DNA of 6,235 bases from Tepidisphaeraceae bacterium (GCA_025450555.1 JANWHF010000169.1:1-6235); one strand, 5' to 3'; shown: positions 1-6,186, numbered from the stretch's first letter. Numbers and translations are program-made. Notes: a model not told the origin generated them from the sequence alone.

Positions 1-5
1 ATGTT

Positions 6-10
6 GGAGG
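6..10 (+). promoter_or_regulatory. Shine-Dalgarno site setting a GTG start for the large surface protein
   Basis: A perfect GGAGG lies seven bases before the GTG at 18-20. The reading frame stays open to the left edge of the window, so the start cannot be set by an upstream stop; this ribosome binding site is the reason for choosing GTG at 18. The protein from there begins MSSRSQK and reaches the LEPR-XLL-like motif after about 30 residues, a usual distance for such proteins. Confidence 0.7.
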
Positions 11-17
11 ATTTCGC

Positions 18-3000
18 GTGAGCAGTCGCTCTCAAAAAGTTGTCGATTCGTTGGATGCTCGACCCAAGCACCGCAAGCAGGCCGTTCGACGCGCTGCACA
101 TCAATTTGTCGAGCTTCTGGAATCAAGGACATTGCTGACGAGCGTCATCAGCCCCGTCGCCGACACGTTCGTGCGCGAGCACGATTTTGCGCTGACGAAT
201 TTTGGCGCATCGCCCCTGTTGATTGTCAAGCAGGCACAGACCGGCGACACCCGCGTCACATTCCTGAAATTTGATCTTTCCGGCATCACCACGGTTGGTA
301 ATGCGGTTCTGCAGATGACCGGCAAACTTGGGAACCAACTGGCCTCGCCCGTCAGCACCGGCGTGTTCGGCGTTGCCGATTCCTCGTGGGTCGAGGGCGA
401 TGGCTCTATCGTCAACCTCAATGGCGACGGCTTCGATACCGACAACAGTCCGGTCGGTGAAATGACCTGGAATAATCAGCCCGCGGTTTCGACCGGCGCG
501 CTCTCCACGGTCAACGTCAATCGCGACACCTACCAGACATACCAGTGGGATGTCAGTTCTTATCTGCAAGGCCAGATCAATGCGGGTAACACGCAGGTGA
601 CCCTGGCTGTGGAAGATCTCGCGCCGGCCGTCGTGATCACGCAGTTCCTCTCGCGCGAGGCGACGGGGCCAGGAAGCGGGCCGGAGCTGATTATTTCCGG
701 CACTTCTTCATCGCCACCTTCCGCGGTTATTTCCGCTCCAGACATTACTTCGCCCAGTTCAGGCGAATCGATCAGCGTCACGTACACGAGCGCCGCCGGA
801 ATCGATGCTTCGACGATTGATGCCGGCGATCTCCAGGTGAATGGTCCAAATGGCGCACTTCCGGTCACCGGCGTGCAGGTGAGCGGAAGTGGAAGCACCG
901 TCACGGCTACCTATTCCGTTTCCGCCCCGTCGGGCACGTGGGGCCCGAATGATAACGGCGCCTACACAGTTTCACTCGGCCCCAGTGCCGTGCAGGATCT
1001 CAGCGGAGCATCGATTTTGCCGACGCTCGGCTCTTTCCGCGTCACGGTGGGCGATACGACTCCGCCCACAGCGGTCATCTCCGCCCCGGATGTGACCAGC
1101 GGCGGAGCAGGCGGCTACAGCTTCAGCATCACCTATACCGACAACGTCGCGGTCGATCCCTTATCGATCAACACCGACAACGTCAGCGTCAGCGGCCCCA
1201 ATGGTCCGCTTTCGATTACAGCTGTCAGCGTGAGTTCAGGAACTCCTTCGGGGACAATCGTAGCCACTTACACGGTTCAGGCGCCCGGCGGCAGCTTCGA
1301 CGCGTCGGACAATGGAAGTTACACCATCGGGCTGCATTCGGATCAGGTGCTCGACACCGCCGGTAATCCCGCGCCGGCAACGAACGGCAACTTTACTGTC
1401 GCCATAAGCGTTCCAGATACGATCGCTCCGACCGCGCAGATTTCCGCGCCCAATGTTTCTTCGCCGGGCGGGACTTCCGAATCGGTCACCGTTGTGTACA
1501 GCGACAACGTCGCTGTGCAGGCGGCCTCCATCGATCCGAGCGACATCAGCGTTGTCGGGCCGGGCGGCGTCACGCTCAATGTTTCCGGTGTCAGCATCAA
1601 TCCGGTGAGTGACTCGGGAATCATTACCGCAACGTATATCGTCGCTGCGCCAAGCGGTTCCTGGAGTGCAGCGAACAATGGCACCTATGTCATTACGCTC
1701 AACGCCGGAGCCGTCGCCGACACTTCTGGCAATGGCGTCGGATCGATCAGCGGATCGTTCAACGTTGCCGCGTCGGTTGCGGACAATTCACCACCAACCG
1801 CAAGGATTTCAGCCCCGACGATTTCTACCTCCGGCGCCACGACCCAGACCGTTACGGTGGTTTACAGCGACAATCTCGCTGTTAACGCTTCGACCATCAC
1901 CGCCGACGACATCTCCGTCAGTGGCCCATCAGGTCCGTTGACCGTGACGGGCGTAAGCTTCAATCCAAAATCCAGTGCCGGCACGATCACCGCCACGTAT
2001 GCGGTGACCGCTCCCAATGGCTCCTGGGATGCAACCGATGACGGCGCTTATACGATCGCGCTCAATGCCAATCAGGTGCTTGACACGTCGGGCAATGCCG
2101 CCGCAATCACCTTTGGCTCATTCGCGGTCAACATTCCGCTTCCCAACCCGACCGACACTACCTTCGCCGGCGGCAATGCGGTCAGCGCGCCGTTCAACGT
2201 CGAAGCGGTCGCCACTCAAACCAGCGACGGGCGGATAATCGTCGTCGGATACCAGGGGAGTGCGAATAACCAGACACAGGCCGTGATCGAACGGCTTAAT
2301 CCCGATGGCTCGTTGGATACAACTTTTGGAAATAAGGGCCAGGTCGTAACGCCTGCCAGCACGAACGATGCCTGGTACGGCGTCGCCATGCAGGGCACGA
2401 ATCATTTTGTGGTCGTCGGGACACACAACGGTGATTTCTCTCTGGCACGATTCGACCTCAACGGCAATCTCGATCCGACCTTCGGTGACCGTGGCGTCAC
2501 CTTTACCGACTTTGGCGCATCGACCGATGTCGCCTATGCCGTTACGGTCACAACTAGCTCGATCGTGGCTGTTGGCTCTTCCAATGACAGCTTTGCGTTT
2601 GCGCGTTACACCGCCAACGGAATCCTCGACACGACGTTCGGCGAAGGTGGCCGGCAGGTCTTCGATACCGGCGCTACGACTCAGGCGCTTGGCGCAGTCG
2701 TTGTGCAGAGCAATGGCGCGGTGGTCGCGGCCGGTTCGAGCGGTTCGCAGCTTGCGGTCGTTCGGCTCACTTCAAATGGTGACCCGGATACCACCTTCGG
2801 CGGCGACGGCCTCGTAAGCGTCAGCGGCCTCGCGGCACGCACCGACACCGGCATTCCTGATTTCACCGAAGCACTCGCGCTTCAAACGGATGGAAAGCTC
2901 GTGGTGGCCAATCGAACGACCGACGGCCATTTTGGCGTTGCCCGTCTGAATACCGATGGCTCACTCGATAAGTCGTTTGGAAGCAGCGGCGTTGCCACCG

Positions 3001-4181
3001 CCAACTTCGGCGGGGATGACGACGTGGACAGCATCGTCCTCCAGGATACCGGCGACATTCTCGTCGTCGGCACCTCTTCGCAAGGCGGAAACGCATTGAC
3101 GGCAGTCGCAGCGTTCACCTCCAGGGGACAGCTCAATCCCAGCTTCGGGAACGGCGGGAAAATCACCTTCGCCTCGGGTGTTTCCACGACTTCCCGGGAG
3201 CTGCATATCGGCGATCTTGTGCTGCGTGCATTCGGCGGCTCGACTTCAGGCGGTAAATTGCTGGTGGGCGCCAGTTCACAGAGCGTGGTCACGACCACAT
3301 CCTCGATTCGCCGATTGATCGTTCCTGGATCTAAAGGAACGCCTTCCATCCAGCAGGTCCTCCTGGGTGTGTTCGGAATCGTCAACGGCAAGAAGAACCG
3401 CCTGGTCATCCACGACAGTGACGGAACCGCTATTACCCTCACCATGACCGGTGGCACCGGTCAGGCGATGCAGCAAGGCAACAACATCGTTTTGAATATC
3501 ACCGCCACCGGCACAGGCGCGGTGCTCACCATCACCTCCGACAAAGGCGGCGATGGTCGCGCGACGTTCGGCGATATTGTCGTCAGCGGGAATCTCAAGC
3601 GCATCGTCGCCAAAACCTCCGACATCACTGGAACCCTCAGCGTCACGGGCAGCCTCGGGTCAGCCGTGCTGGGCAACATTCCCGGTAATGTTTCGGTCGG
3701 CGGCTCAATTGGAAATCTTTCGGCTGGCGACCTGGGCGGCACGCTTTATAGCGGAGCATCCATCGGAAACCTGAAGCTCGGCAATGTCACTGGAGTGATC
3801 GCCGCTGCCGGCAACATCAAGAACATCCGAGCAACGACGCTAAATAAGAGCAAGGTGCTCGCCGGGGCCCATCTTGGCAGCGATGGATTGCTGGGCGGCA
3901 GCGGATCGGCCCAGGATACTTTCGCGGCCGCGTCGATTGGCAATATTGTGGTTTCCGGCGCCATCACCGGAGCGTTCATCGGAGCCGGAGTCGATCCGGT
4001 CGATTCGGTCTATGGCAATGCCAACGACAAGAGTGCTGGAGCAGCCAGCTTGATCAAATCGGTTCACGCGAAGAGTGCCGACAACAGCACCTTGATTGAG
4101 TCCAGCTCAATCAAAGTGGTGTCATTACCTAAGAAAGTTCTGGCGACCGATCCGAGGATCAAGATTCTTTCGTCAACCTAA
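18..4181 (+). CDS. Giant modular LEPR-XLL-type surface/secreted protein (DNRLRE/CBM96 + 4 Ig-like + delta-60 repeats)
   Basis: A 1387-residue protein, probably exported and extracellular or cell-surface; its exact role is unknown. Visible parts in order: a basic N-terminus (1-29); a variant LEPR-XLL motif, VELLESRTLLTS (31-42), a planctomycete export-associated signature; a DNRLRE/CBM96-like module (about 44-228) with ADTFVR, FLKFDLSG, MTWNNQP and YQWDVSSYLQ; four Ig-like domains (about 234-345, 349-464, 470-586, 592-706); a delta-60 repeat block (about 711-1050) marked by LDTTFG-type motifs; a linker; and a glycine-rich solenoid-like region (about 1191-1324). CBM96-type modules are known to bind polysaccharide, so adhesion or glycan binding is a reasonable inference. 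No catalytic domain, PEP-CTERM, dockerin, LPXTG or C-terminal membrane helix is visible; the protein ends DPRIKILSST. The GTG start is supported by GGAGG at 6-10. The stop is TAA, 16 bases before the end of the convergent kinase gene. Confidence 0.93.
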   Translation: MSSRSQKVVDSLDARPKHRKQAVRRAAHQFVELLESRTLLTSVISPVADTFVREHDFALTNFGASPLLIVKQAQTGDTRVTFLKFDLSGITTVGNAVLQMTGKLGNQLASPVSTGVFGVADSSWVEGDGSIVNLNGDGFDTDNSPVGEMTWNNQPAVSTGALSTVNVNRDTYQTYQWDVSSYLQGQINAGNTQVTLAVEDLAPAVVITQFLSREATGPGSGPELIISGTSSSPPSAVISAPDITSPSSGESISVTYTSAAGIDASTIDAGDLQVNGPNGALPVTGVQVSGSGSTVTATYSVSAPSGTWGPNDNGAYTVSLGPSAVQDLSGASILPTLGSFRVTVGDTTPPTAVISAPDVTSGGAGGYSFSITYTDNVAVDPLSINTDNVSVSGPNGPLSITAVSVSSGTPSGTIVATYTVQAPGGSFDASDNGSYTIGLHSDQVLDTAGNPAPATNGNFTVAISVPDTIAPTAQISAPNVSSPGGTSESVTVVYSDNVAVQAASIDPSDISVVGPGGVTLNVSGVSINPVSDSGIITATYIVAAPSGSWSAANNGTYVITLNAGAVADTSGNGVGSISGSFNVAASVADNSPPTARISAPTISTSGATTQTVTVVYSDNLAVNASTITADDISVSGPSGPLTVTGVSFNPKSSAGTITATYAVTAPNGSWDATDDGAYTIALNANQVLDTSGNAAAITFGSFAVNIPLPNPTDTTFAGGNAVSAPFNVEAVATQTSDGRIIVVGYQGSANNQTQAVIERLNPDGSLDTTFGNKGQVVTPASTNDAWYGVAMQGTNHFVVVGTHNGDFSLARFDLNGNLDPTFGDRGVTFTDFGASTDVAYAVTVTTSSIVAVGSSNDSFAFARYTANGILDTTFGEGGRQVFDTGATTQALGAVVVQSNGAVVAAGSSGSQLAVVRLTSNGDPDTTFGGDGLVSVSGLAARTDTGIPDFTEALALQTDGKLVVANRTTDGHFGVARLNTDGSLDKSFGSSGVATANFGGDDDVDSIVLQDTGDILVVGTSSQGGNALTAVAAFTSRGQLNPSFGNGGKITFASGVSTTSRELHIGDLVLRAFGGSTSGGKLLVGASSQSVVTTTSSIRRLIVPGSKGTPSIQQVLLGVFGIVNGKKNRLVIHDSDGTAITLTMTGGTGQAMQQGNNIVLNITATGTGAVLTITSDKGGDGRATFGDIVVSGNLKRIVAKTSDITGTLSVTGSLGSAVLGNIPGNVSVGGSIGNLSAGDLGGTLYSGASIGNLKLGNVTGVIAAAGNIKNIRATTLNKSKVLAGAHLGSDGLLGGSGSAQDTFAAASIGNIVVSGAITGAFIGAGVDPVDSVYGNANDKSAGAASLIKSVHAKSADNSTLIESSSIKVVSLPKKVLATDPRIKILSST
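147..701 (+). other. DNRLRE/CBM96-like domain (residues about 44-228) of the large surface protein
   Basis: Within the large CDS. The region opens with ISPVADTFVR and an NFGASPLLIV stretch, then FLKFDLSGI, a tryptophan-centred SSWVEGDG segment, MTWNNQP, and YQWDVSSYLQ, and closes with PELIISG. This order matches the DNRLRE family, now grouped with carbohydrate-binding module 96. Members are extracellular beta-sandwich modules and some bind acidic polysaccharides; the ligand here is not known. It is followed by a short Ser/Pro linker (229-234). Confidence 0.8.
717..2135 (+). repeat. Four tandem Ig-like beta-sandwich repeats (about 112-117 residues each)
   Basis: Within the large CDS, at about 717-1052, 1062-1409, 1425-1775 and 1791-2135. 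Each unit begins near P-[ST]-A-x-I-S-A-P, continues with an SVTYTDN/VVYSDN strand, a D-[IVL]-x-V-x-G-P segment, an ATY-x-V-x-AP strand, a D/N-N-G-x-Y strand and a V-x-D-x-[AS]-G-x end. Units 2-4 share the YTDNVAV/YSDN[VL]AV strand. Unit 1 has YTSAAGI there and is the most diverged. The units differ clearly at DNA level, so this is an old duplication. They probably act as rigid spacers between the N-terminal module and the delta-60 block. Confidence 0.82.
2148..3167 (+). repeat. Delta-60 / beta-propeller-type repeat block
   Basis: Within the large CDS, residues about 711-1050. Clear motifs are SLDTTFGNKG (765), NLDPTFGDRG (817), ILDTTFGEGG (869), DPDTTFGGDG (922), SLDKSFGSSG (982) and QLNPSFGNGG (1038), plus a degenerate TDTTFAGGN (712) at the front. 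Spacing is 52, 52, 53, 60 and 56 residues. Between motifs there are strands such as DGRIIVVG, NHFVVVG, GAVVAAG, GKLVVAN and DILVVG, followed by ARF/ARY/VRL/ARL. This is the signature of the delta-60 family (DUF5122 beta-propeller), so about six blades are expected, folding as one propeller. Its function is unknown. Confidence 0.88.
3588..3989 (+). repeat. Glycine-rich solenoid-like C-terminal repeats (about 18-20 residues per turn)
   Basis: Within the large CDS, residues about 1191-1324. Successive turns start GNLKRIV (1191), GSLGSAV (1211), GSIGNLS (1229), ASIGNLK (1247), GNIKNIR (1265) and, after a less regular insert, ASIGNIV (1305). Each turn has the form [GA]-[SN]-[IL]-[GK]-[NS]-[LIA] followed by one or two short hydrophobic strands. 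The regular period suggests a right-handed beta-solenoid; the fold is inferred. A Lys/Ser-rich tail of about 60 residues follows and gives no recognisable anchor. Confidence 0.6.
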
Positions 4182-4184
4182 GGA

Positions 4185-4214
4185 ACGTGCGAACGGTTCA
4201 AGTTTGTTCGACGT
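4185..4214. terminator. Weak hairpin between convergent genes, possible shared terminator
   Basis: ACGT(g)CGAAC at 4185-4194 can pair with GTTCGACGT at 4206-4214, a nine-pair stem with one bulged G and an 11-base loop. A competing stem, GGTTCA (4195-4200) with TGAACC (4214-4219), uses the same area. It sits where the plus-strand surface protein gene and the minus-strand kinase gene run into each other. No T-tract follows on either strand, so intrinsic termination is not established. Confidence 0.22.
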
Positions 4215-5124
4215 GAACCTTCTTCAGAAGGCCTTCGATTTCTGAAGTTTCGATATGTCCGGCAAGCGCGGTCATGGCATTGGCCGCGCCGCAGGTGGCA
4301 GCCATCGGTAGTGCTTCGAACAGCGTGCGGCCGCGCGACAGATCAAATGCCAGCCCGGCGGCAAAGGCATCGCCGGAGCCGACGGCGCTGATGGCTTTTA
4401 CCTCCGGCGGCGTCACCTTCCAGAATTGACTGCCATCGGAAGCCAGAGCCCCGTGAGATCCCATCGTGATGATTGCGCCCGCGCAGCGCGATGCTAATTC
4501 GCCCACTGCCTCATGGAATGCGCGCTCAGAAGCAAAGGGCCGATCGAGCGTCATTGCCAACTCCTGGCGATTGAGCTTGGCGATACAGTTATGGTTTGTG
4601 ATCGCAAGCCGAAGCGGCTCGCCGCGCGCATCGAGGATCACGCGAATCCCCCTGTGGCCTGCTTCCTGCACCCATCGCGCATAAAAATCCTGCGGAGCTT
4701 TGGGTGGAAGCGAGCCGGAAAAAACGCAGATTTGGGCGTTGGCCAGGTGCGATTCGATTCTTCGATCGAGCTCCCGCCAGCCGACTTCTCCAATCGGCGA
4801 AGACTCCTCCACCAGTTCCGTCGCCGTGCCCGTGGCCTGATCGATCACGGTCGTGCAGAGCCGCGTCGGAGCCGCAACGGTGACGAAATCGCAATCGATC
4901 CCAGCGCGCTCCAGATCCGCAACAAGCAACCTTCCTCGATCGCCGCCGGCAAAGCCCGTTTCGACGGGACTGGCGCCCAGGCTTTTGAGGACGCGCGCGA
5001 CGTTAGGCGATTTGCCTGAAGCATAATCGCGCACCTCCGCCGCGCGATTGACCTCGTTGATCTCCAACTTCCTGAAGATCATCGATCGCTGAACGGTGGG
5101 CGTGGTTCCGACACAGAGAATCAT
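4198..5124 (-). CDS. PfkB-family hexose/phosphohexose kinase (1-phosphofructokinase/LacC-like)
   Basis: A cytoplasmic ATP-dependent sugar kinase of the ribokinase/PfkB superfamily, closest in layout to 1-phosphofructokinase, Pfk-2 and tagatose-6-phosphate kinase (LacC). Its length, 308 residues, is normal for that group. Counting from the chosen start, visible motifs are SGKSPNVARVL (36-46, in place of the usual GGKGxNVxRVL), GFAGG (57-61), TRLCTTVID (87-95), SGSLPP (136-141), KLNRQEL (183-189) and GSGDAFAAG (249-257), with the expected catalytic base Asp252. The usual N-P-x-x-D near the N-terminus is T-P-T-V-Q here, so the substrate Asp is Gln12. The exact sugar cannot be assigned. I chose ATG at 5124 over the in-frame ATG at 5139 for two reasons: it overlaps the upstream stop as ATGA, and MILCVGTTP aligns without gaps to family N-termini such as MILTLTMNP. 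No strong Shine-Dalgarno precedes either, which fits translational coupling. Confidence 0.88.
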   Translation of the reverse strand: MILCVGTTPTVQRSMIFRKLEINEVNRAAEVRDYASGKSPNVARVLKSLGASPVETGFAGGDRGRLLVADLERAGIDCDFVTVAAPTRLCTTVIDQATGTATELVEESSPIGEVGWRELDRRIESHLANAQICVFSGSLPPKAPQDFYARWVQEAGHRGIRVILDARGEPLRLAITNHNCIAKLNRQELAMTLDRPFASERAFHEAVGELASRCAGAIITMGSHGALASDGSQFWKVTPPEVKAISAVGSGDAFAAGLAFDLSRGRTLFEALPMAATCGAANAMTALAGHIETSEIEGLLKKVHVEQT

Positions 5125-5603
5125 TGTTCGATCAGCCATTCAATGTTGGTCGGGCGGAATCCGCAGGATTTGAAAAGACCCTGCGCCGCCTGGTTTGACC
5201 ACGCGGTGTCGAGGCGCACCTGATCTACGCCGATTTCGTGAAACTTTTCGACCGCCAGCATGACCATCTGGCGGGCATAGCCTTCATTCCTAAAGCCTTC
5301 CTCAACCCACAGATCGTGAATGAACCCATATTCGACGGTTTTATAAATAGGAATCTCGCGCATCACCGTGGCAACCAGAAACCCGGCAAGCTGCGGAGCC
5401 CCCCCGTTCGACGCAGCATCTGCCACGAGAAACACGCTTCGAGGATCCGCGGAGCGCTCCACGAGCCAATCGTGATACCTAGCAGACGGATTGCCGCGGG
5501 AGGCAAAGCGCGATAGATCGAGCACCTCATGAAACGCGACGATCTTCTCGACCATCGGAAGAGCCATCGGCACATCCTGGGGCGTAGCGGTACGTATCTG
5601 CAT
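5121..5603 (-). CDS. GNAT-family N-acetyltransferase
   Basis: A 160-residue single-domain GNAT protein, expected to move an acetyl group from acetyl-CoA to an amine. The substrate is unknown. It starts MQIRTATPQD, the usual first strand of the fold, then an N-terminal helical part, FLVADA (58-63), LAGFLVATV (72-80) and the core strand FIHDLWVEE (94-102). The acetyl-CoA pyrophosphate loop is R-N-E-G-Y-A (105-110), a good match to R/Q-x-x-G-x-G/A. The final part, WSNQAAQGLFKSCGFRP (135-151), is the typical Asn-x-x-A-x-x-[FL][FY]-x-x-x-G-F ending. It is the first gene of a minus-strand pair. Its TGA overlaps the kinase ATG by four bases, suggesting co-transcription and coupled translation, but this does not show that the kinase or its product is the substrate. 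No clear Shine-Dalgarno precedes its ATG. Confidence 0.9.
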   Translation of the reverse strand: MQIRTATPQDVPMALPMVEKIVAFHEVLDLSRFASRGNPSARYHDWLVERSADPRSVFLVADAASNGGAPQLAGFLVATVMREIPIYKTVEYGFIHDLWVEEGFRNEGYARQMVMLAVEKFHEIGVDQVRLDTAWSNQAAQGLFKSCGFRPTNIEWLIEQ

Positions 5604-5695
5604 CGTCGCAGGATTCTAGACTCTGATGATCGCCGGGGCGCGGCACGCGGTAATCGAGCAGCCGTTTTTCTTAAATCAGGCCGCTCTCGCATTCA

Positions 5696-5786
5696 GCGCC
5701 AAGTCCGCCAAGAAGCCAAGTGCGCCAAGAAATACATTTTGGATTTCTCTTCTTGGCATTCTTTGGCTCCTTGGCGCCCTTGGCGC
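5696..5786. repeat. Long imperfect palindrome of GCCAAG / CTTGGC units (REP- or MITE-like)
   Basis: The left arm holds GCCAAG four times, starting at 5698, 5707, 5715 and 5724. The right arm holds CTTGGC or TTTGGC four times, at 5752, 5762, 5770 and 5779. The arms pair end to end: GCGCCAAG (5696-5703) with CTTGGCGC (5779-5786), CGCCAAG (5706-5712) with CTTGGCG (5770-5776), AGCCAA (5714-5719) with TTGGCT (5763-5768), GCCAAG (5724-5729) with CTTGGC (5752-5757), and AAAT with ATTT around a loop of about nine bases. It lies between two divergent genes, so a terminator role is unlikely. Possible explanations are a dispersed palindromic element, a structured leader of the downstream gdx transcript, or a protein-binding array. 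No flanking target duplication is visible. Confidence 0.8.
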
Positions 5787-5848
5787 AAAGGTGGTCGGCG
5801 CCTCGCCGCGCAGCAGATTTTCAGATAAAGCGCCGGCCTCGTTCAACA

Positions 5849-5854
5849 GAAGGA
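5849..5854 (+). promoter_or_regulatory. Shine-Dalgarno site for the SugE/Gdx transporter
   Basis: GAAGGA at 5849-5854 is eight bases before the ATG at 5863. It decides the start: the frame is open back to 5626 or earlier, but the added N-terminal sequence would translate the palindrome and does not resemble the transporter family. Confidence 0.65.
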
Positions 5855-5862
5855 CCTTCTTC

Positions 5863-6180
5863 ATGGCTTGGTTTCTGCTCGTGATTGCCGGCATCCTGGA
5901 GGCGGCCTGGGCGATCGGGTTAAAATACACGCACGGCTTTACCAAGCCGCTGCCCAGCGTCCTGACAATTGCCGGGATCGTCGCTAGCATGTATTTGCTG
6001 GCGGTGGCCGCGCGGACGCTGCCGATCGGCACCGCCTATGGGGTGTGGGTGGGTATCGGGACGTTCGGAACTGTGGTCTTGGGGATGGCGCTGCTCGGTG
6101 AGCCGGCAACGTTGCCGCGCATTTTCTTTCTCGCGCTGCTACTGGTGGCGATCGTGGGGCTGAAGTTCACGACGCATTGA
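5863..6180 (+). CDS. sugE: SMR-family guanidinium exporter (SugE/Gdx type)
   Basis: A 105-residue inner-membrane protein of the small multidrug resistance family with four hydrophobic segments (about 2-20, 30-50, 57-78 and 84-103). Such proteins work as antiparallel dual-topology dimers that exchange protons for substrate. The N-terminal stretch LEAAWAIGLKYTHGFT is the SugE/Gdx signature rather than EmrE. The residues lining the Gdx site are all present at the family positions: Glu13 (proton/substrate carboxylate), Trp16, Ser42, Tyr59 and Trp62. This points to export of guanidinium and perhaps small quaternary ammonium compounds. The start at 5863 follows GAAGGA and gives the usual family length. 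The gene stands alone: one copy, no paired SMR partner and no urea carboxylase or guanidine gene in the window. I could not recognise a guanidine riboswitch in the leader. It is transcribed away from the acetyltransferase gene. Confidence 0.94.
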   Translation: MAWFLLVIAGILEAAWAIGLKYTHGFTKPLPSVLTIAGIVASMYLLAVAARTLPIGTAYGVWVGIGTFGTVVLGMALLGEPATLPRIFFLALLLVAIVGLKFTTH

Positions 6181-6186
6181 TGAGAC

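Noticed and set aside
717..2135. Recent tandem duplication or assembly artefact among the Ig-like repeats
   Set aside because: The four units are clearly diverged at DNA level and end in distinct linkers, so collapse or duplication by assembly is not indicated.
2882..3457. 191-codon open frame on the minus strand inside the large gene
   Set aside because: It lies wholly within the well-supported delta-60 repeat CDS, its Pro/Arg/Ser-rich product shows no domain, and long antisense frames are expected in GC-rich coding DNA.
4513..5019. 168-codon plus-strand frame opposite the kinase
   Set aside because: It is antisense to a clear PfkB-family gene, is Arg-rich with no recognisable domain, and has no supporting context.
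5613..5618. TAGAAT on the minus strand as a -10 box for the acetyltransferase gene
   Set aside because: It would leave almost no leader before the ATG and the sequence 17 bases upstream is GCGCCC, with no likeness to a -35 box.
5641..5670. CGGC...GCCG followed by TTTTTCTT as a plus-strand terminator
   Set aside because: The stem is only four pairs with a 16-base loop, and no plus-strand gene ends upstream of it.
5626..5862. N-terminal extension of about 79 residues on the SugE/Gdx frame
   Set aside because: It translates the GCCAAG/CTTGGC palindrome, has no family match, and a good Shine-Dalgarno precedes the ATG at 5863, which gives the normal 105-residue length.
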